Below the pieces are notes generated by a model. The model ran no database searches. It worked only from the letters and a program-made list of their open reading frames with translations, and was not told the DNA's origin. The translations under genes and the position numbers were made by a program. From Candidatus Flavonifractor intestinipullorum (GTDB lineage: Bacteria > Bacillota > Clostridia > Oscillospirales > Oscillospiraceae), in the NCBI GenBank assembly GCA_019118925.1, contig DWYC01000053.1, positions 137,557-186,092 on the forward strand: a stretch of DNA of 48,536 nt. The letters run 5' to 3'. This document shows, piece by piece, positions 48,421 to 48,536 of the stretch (positions are counted from its first letter, which is position 1; each line of letters opens with the position of its first letter).

Positions 48421-48536
48421 ATAGCACCGGTGGTTAAGAGCCACGCGCTGTGTACCTTGTAAATTAAACAACGTGAAAGAAACACGAAGCACCAGAAGGA
48501 CAAGTTGTCCTTTGCAAGCTGTAAAGAGTTTGTGAA
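48421..48536 (+). other. rRNA leader (5' edge of an rrn operon, gene beyond window)
   Basis: After P4 comes GTACCTTGTAAATTAAACA, a motif like those before clostridial 16S and 23S genes, and a near-perfect hairpin AAGGACAA-G-TTGTCCTT (48496-48512). The window ends before any 16S sequence, so the rRNA gene itself is inferred. Confidence 0.65.

Noticed and set aside
47367-48492. Long minus-strand frames across the gerB end and the rRNA promoters
   Set aside because: Their sequence is the reverse of tandem promoters and of gerB; Ser/Phe-rich repeats reflect the promoter blocks.

Overview
This 48.5 kb window is high-GC, densely coded bacterial DNA that looks like a spore-forming anaerobic Firmicute of the Oscillospiraceae type (Flavonifractor / Pseudoflavonifractor / Lawsonibacter-like). 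The inference rests on a GerA/GerC/GerB spore germinant-receptor operon, a trimeric [FeFe]-hydrogenase, a clostridial-type thiolase, T-box control of hisS-aspS, Soj/Spo0J/Noc-type segregation genes and strong AGGAGG-type ribosome binding sites. No 16S sequence is inside the window, so the genus is not settled. No transposon, prophage or CRISPR array was seen.

Layout. 1-5.7 kb: YihY-type membrane protein, maltose-acetyltransferase-like enzyme, then a yaaO-darA-holB-ricT block. 5.7-8.9 kb: a LysM/G5/M23 cell-wall peptidase divergent from two DUF3841-like paralogues. 8.9-12.5 kb: T-box-controlled hisS-aspS. 12.5-13.7 kb: minD and a methylglyoxal-synthase-like gene with altered catalytic residues. 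13.8-20.0 kb: origin-type region with rsmG, a small membrane protein, mscL, serS, a membrane coiled-coil gene coupled to parB, parA, noc and three exact parS sites. 20.2-25.7 kb: a giant heptad-repeat FtsX-like permease, its ATPase and a divergent TetR regulator with a clear operator. 25.9-31.5 kb: tadA and two convergent operons for selenium/molybdenum hydroxylase maturation (yqeC, yqeB, permuted xdhC, CPHC redox protein; dihydropyrimidinase-like hydrolase, mocA, lipoprotein). 31.7-36.4 kb: thiolase and a GntR/ABC operon. 36.6-40.3 kb: HD protein and glmU-prs-pth, with a GlmU whose N-terminal domain is degenerate. 40.4-43.9 kb: hydrogenase operon. 44.2-47.9 kb: gerA-gerC-gerB behind a sigma-G-like promoter. 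48.0-48.5 kb: four tandem rRNA-type promoters running off the right edge, presumably into a 16S gene.

How the parts fit: parS/ParA/ParB/Noc, rsmG, serS, holB-darA and an rrn promoter array are genes typically found close to oriC, so this is probably an origin-proximal segment. The metabolic genes fit fermentative growth with H2 evolution, acetyl-CoA condensation and purine/hydantoin breakdown by a molybdenum hydroxylase encoded elsewhere. The most unusual points are parS palindromes that also look like terminators, the membrane coiled-coil protein coupled to ParB, the GlmU without its uridyltransferase signature, the altered methylglyoxal synthase and the heptad-repeat exporter.
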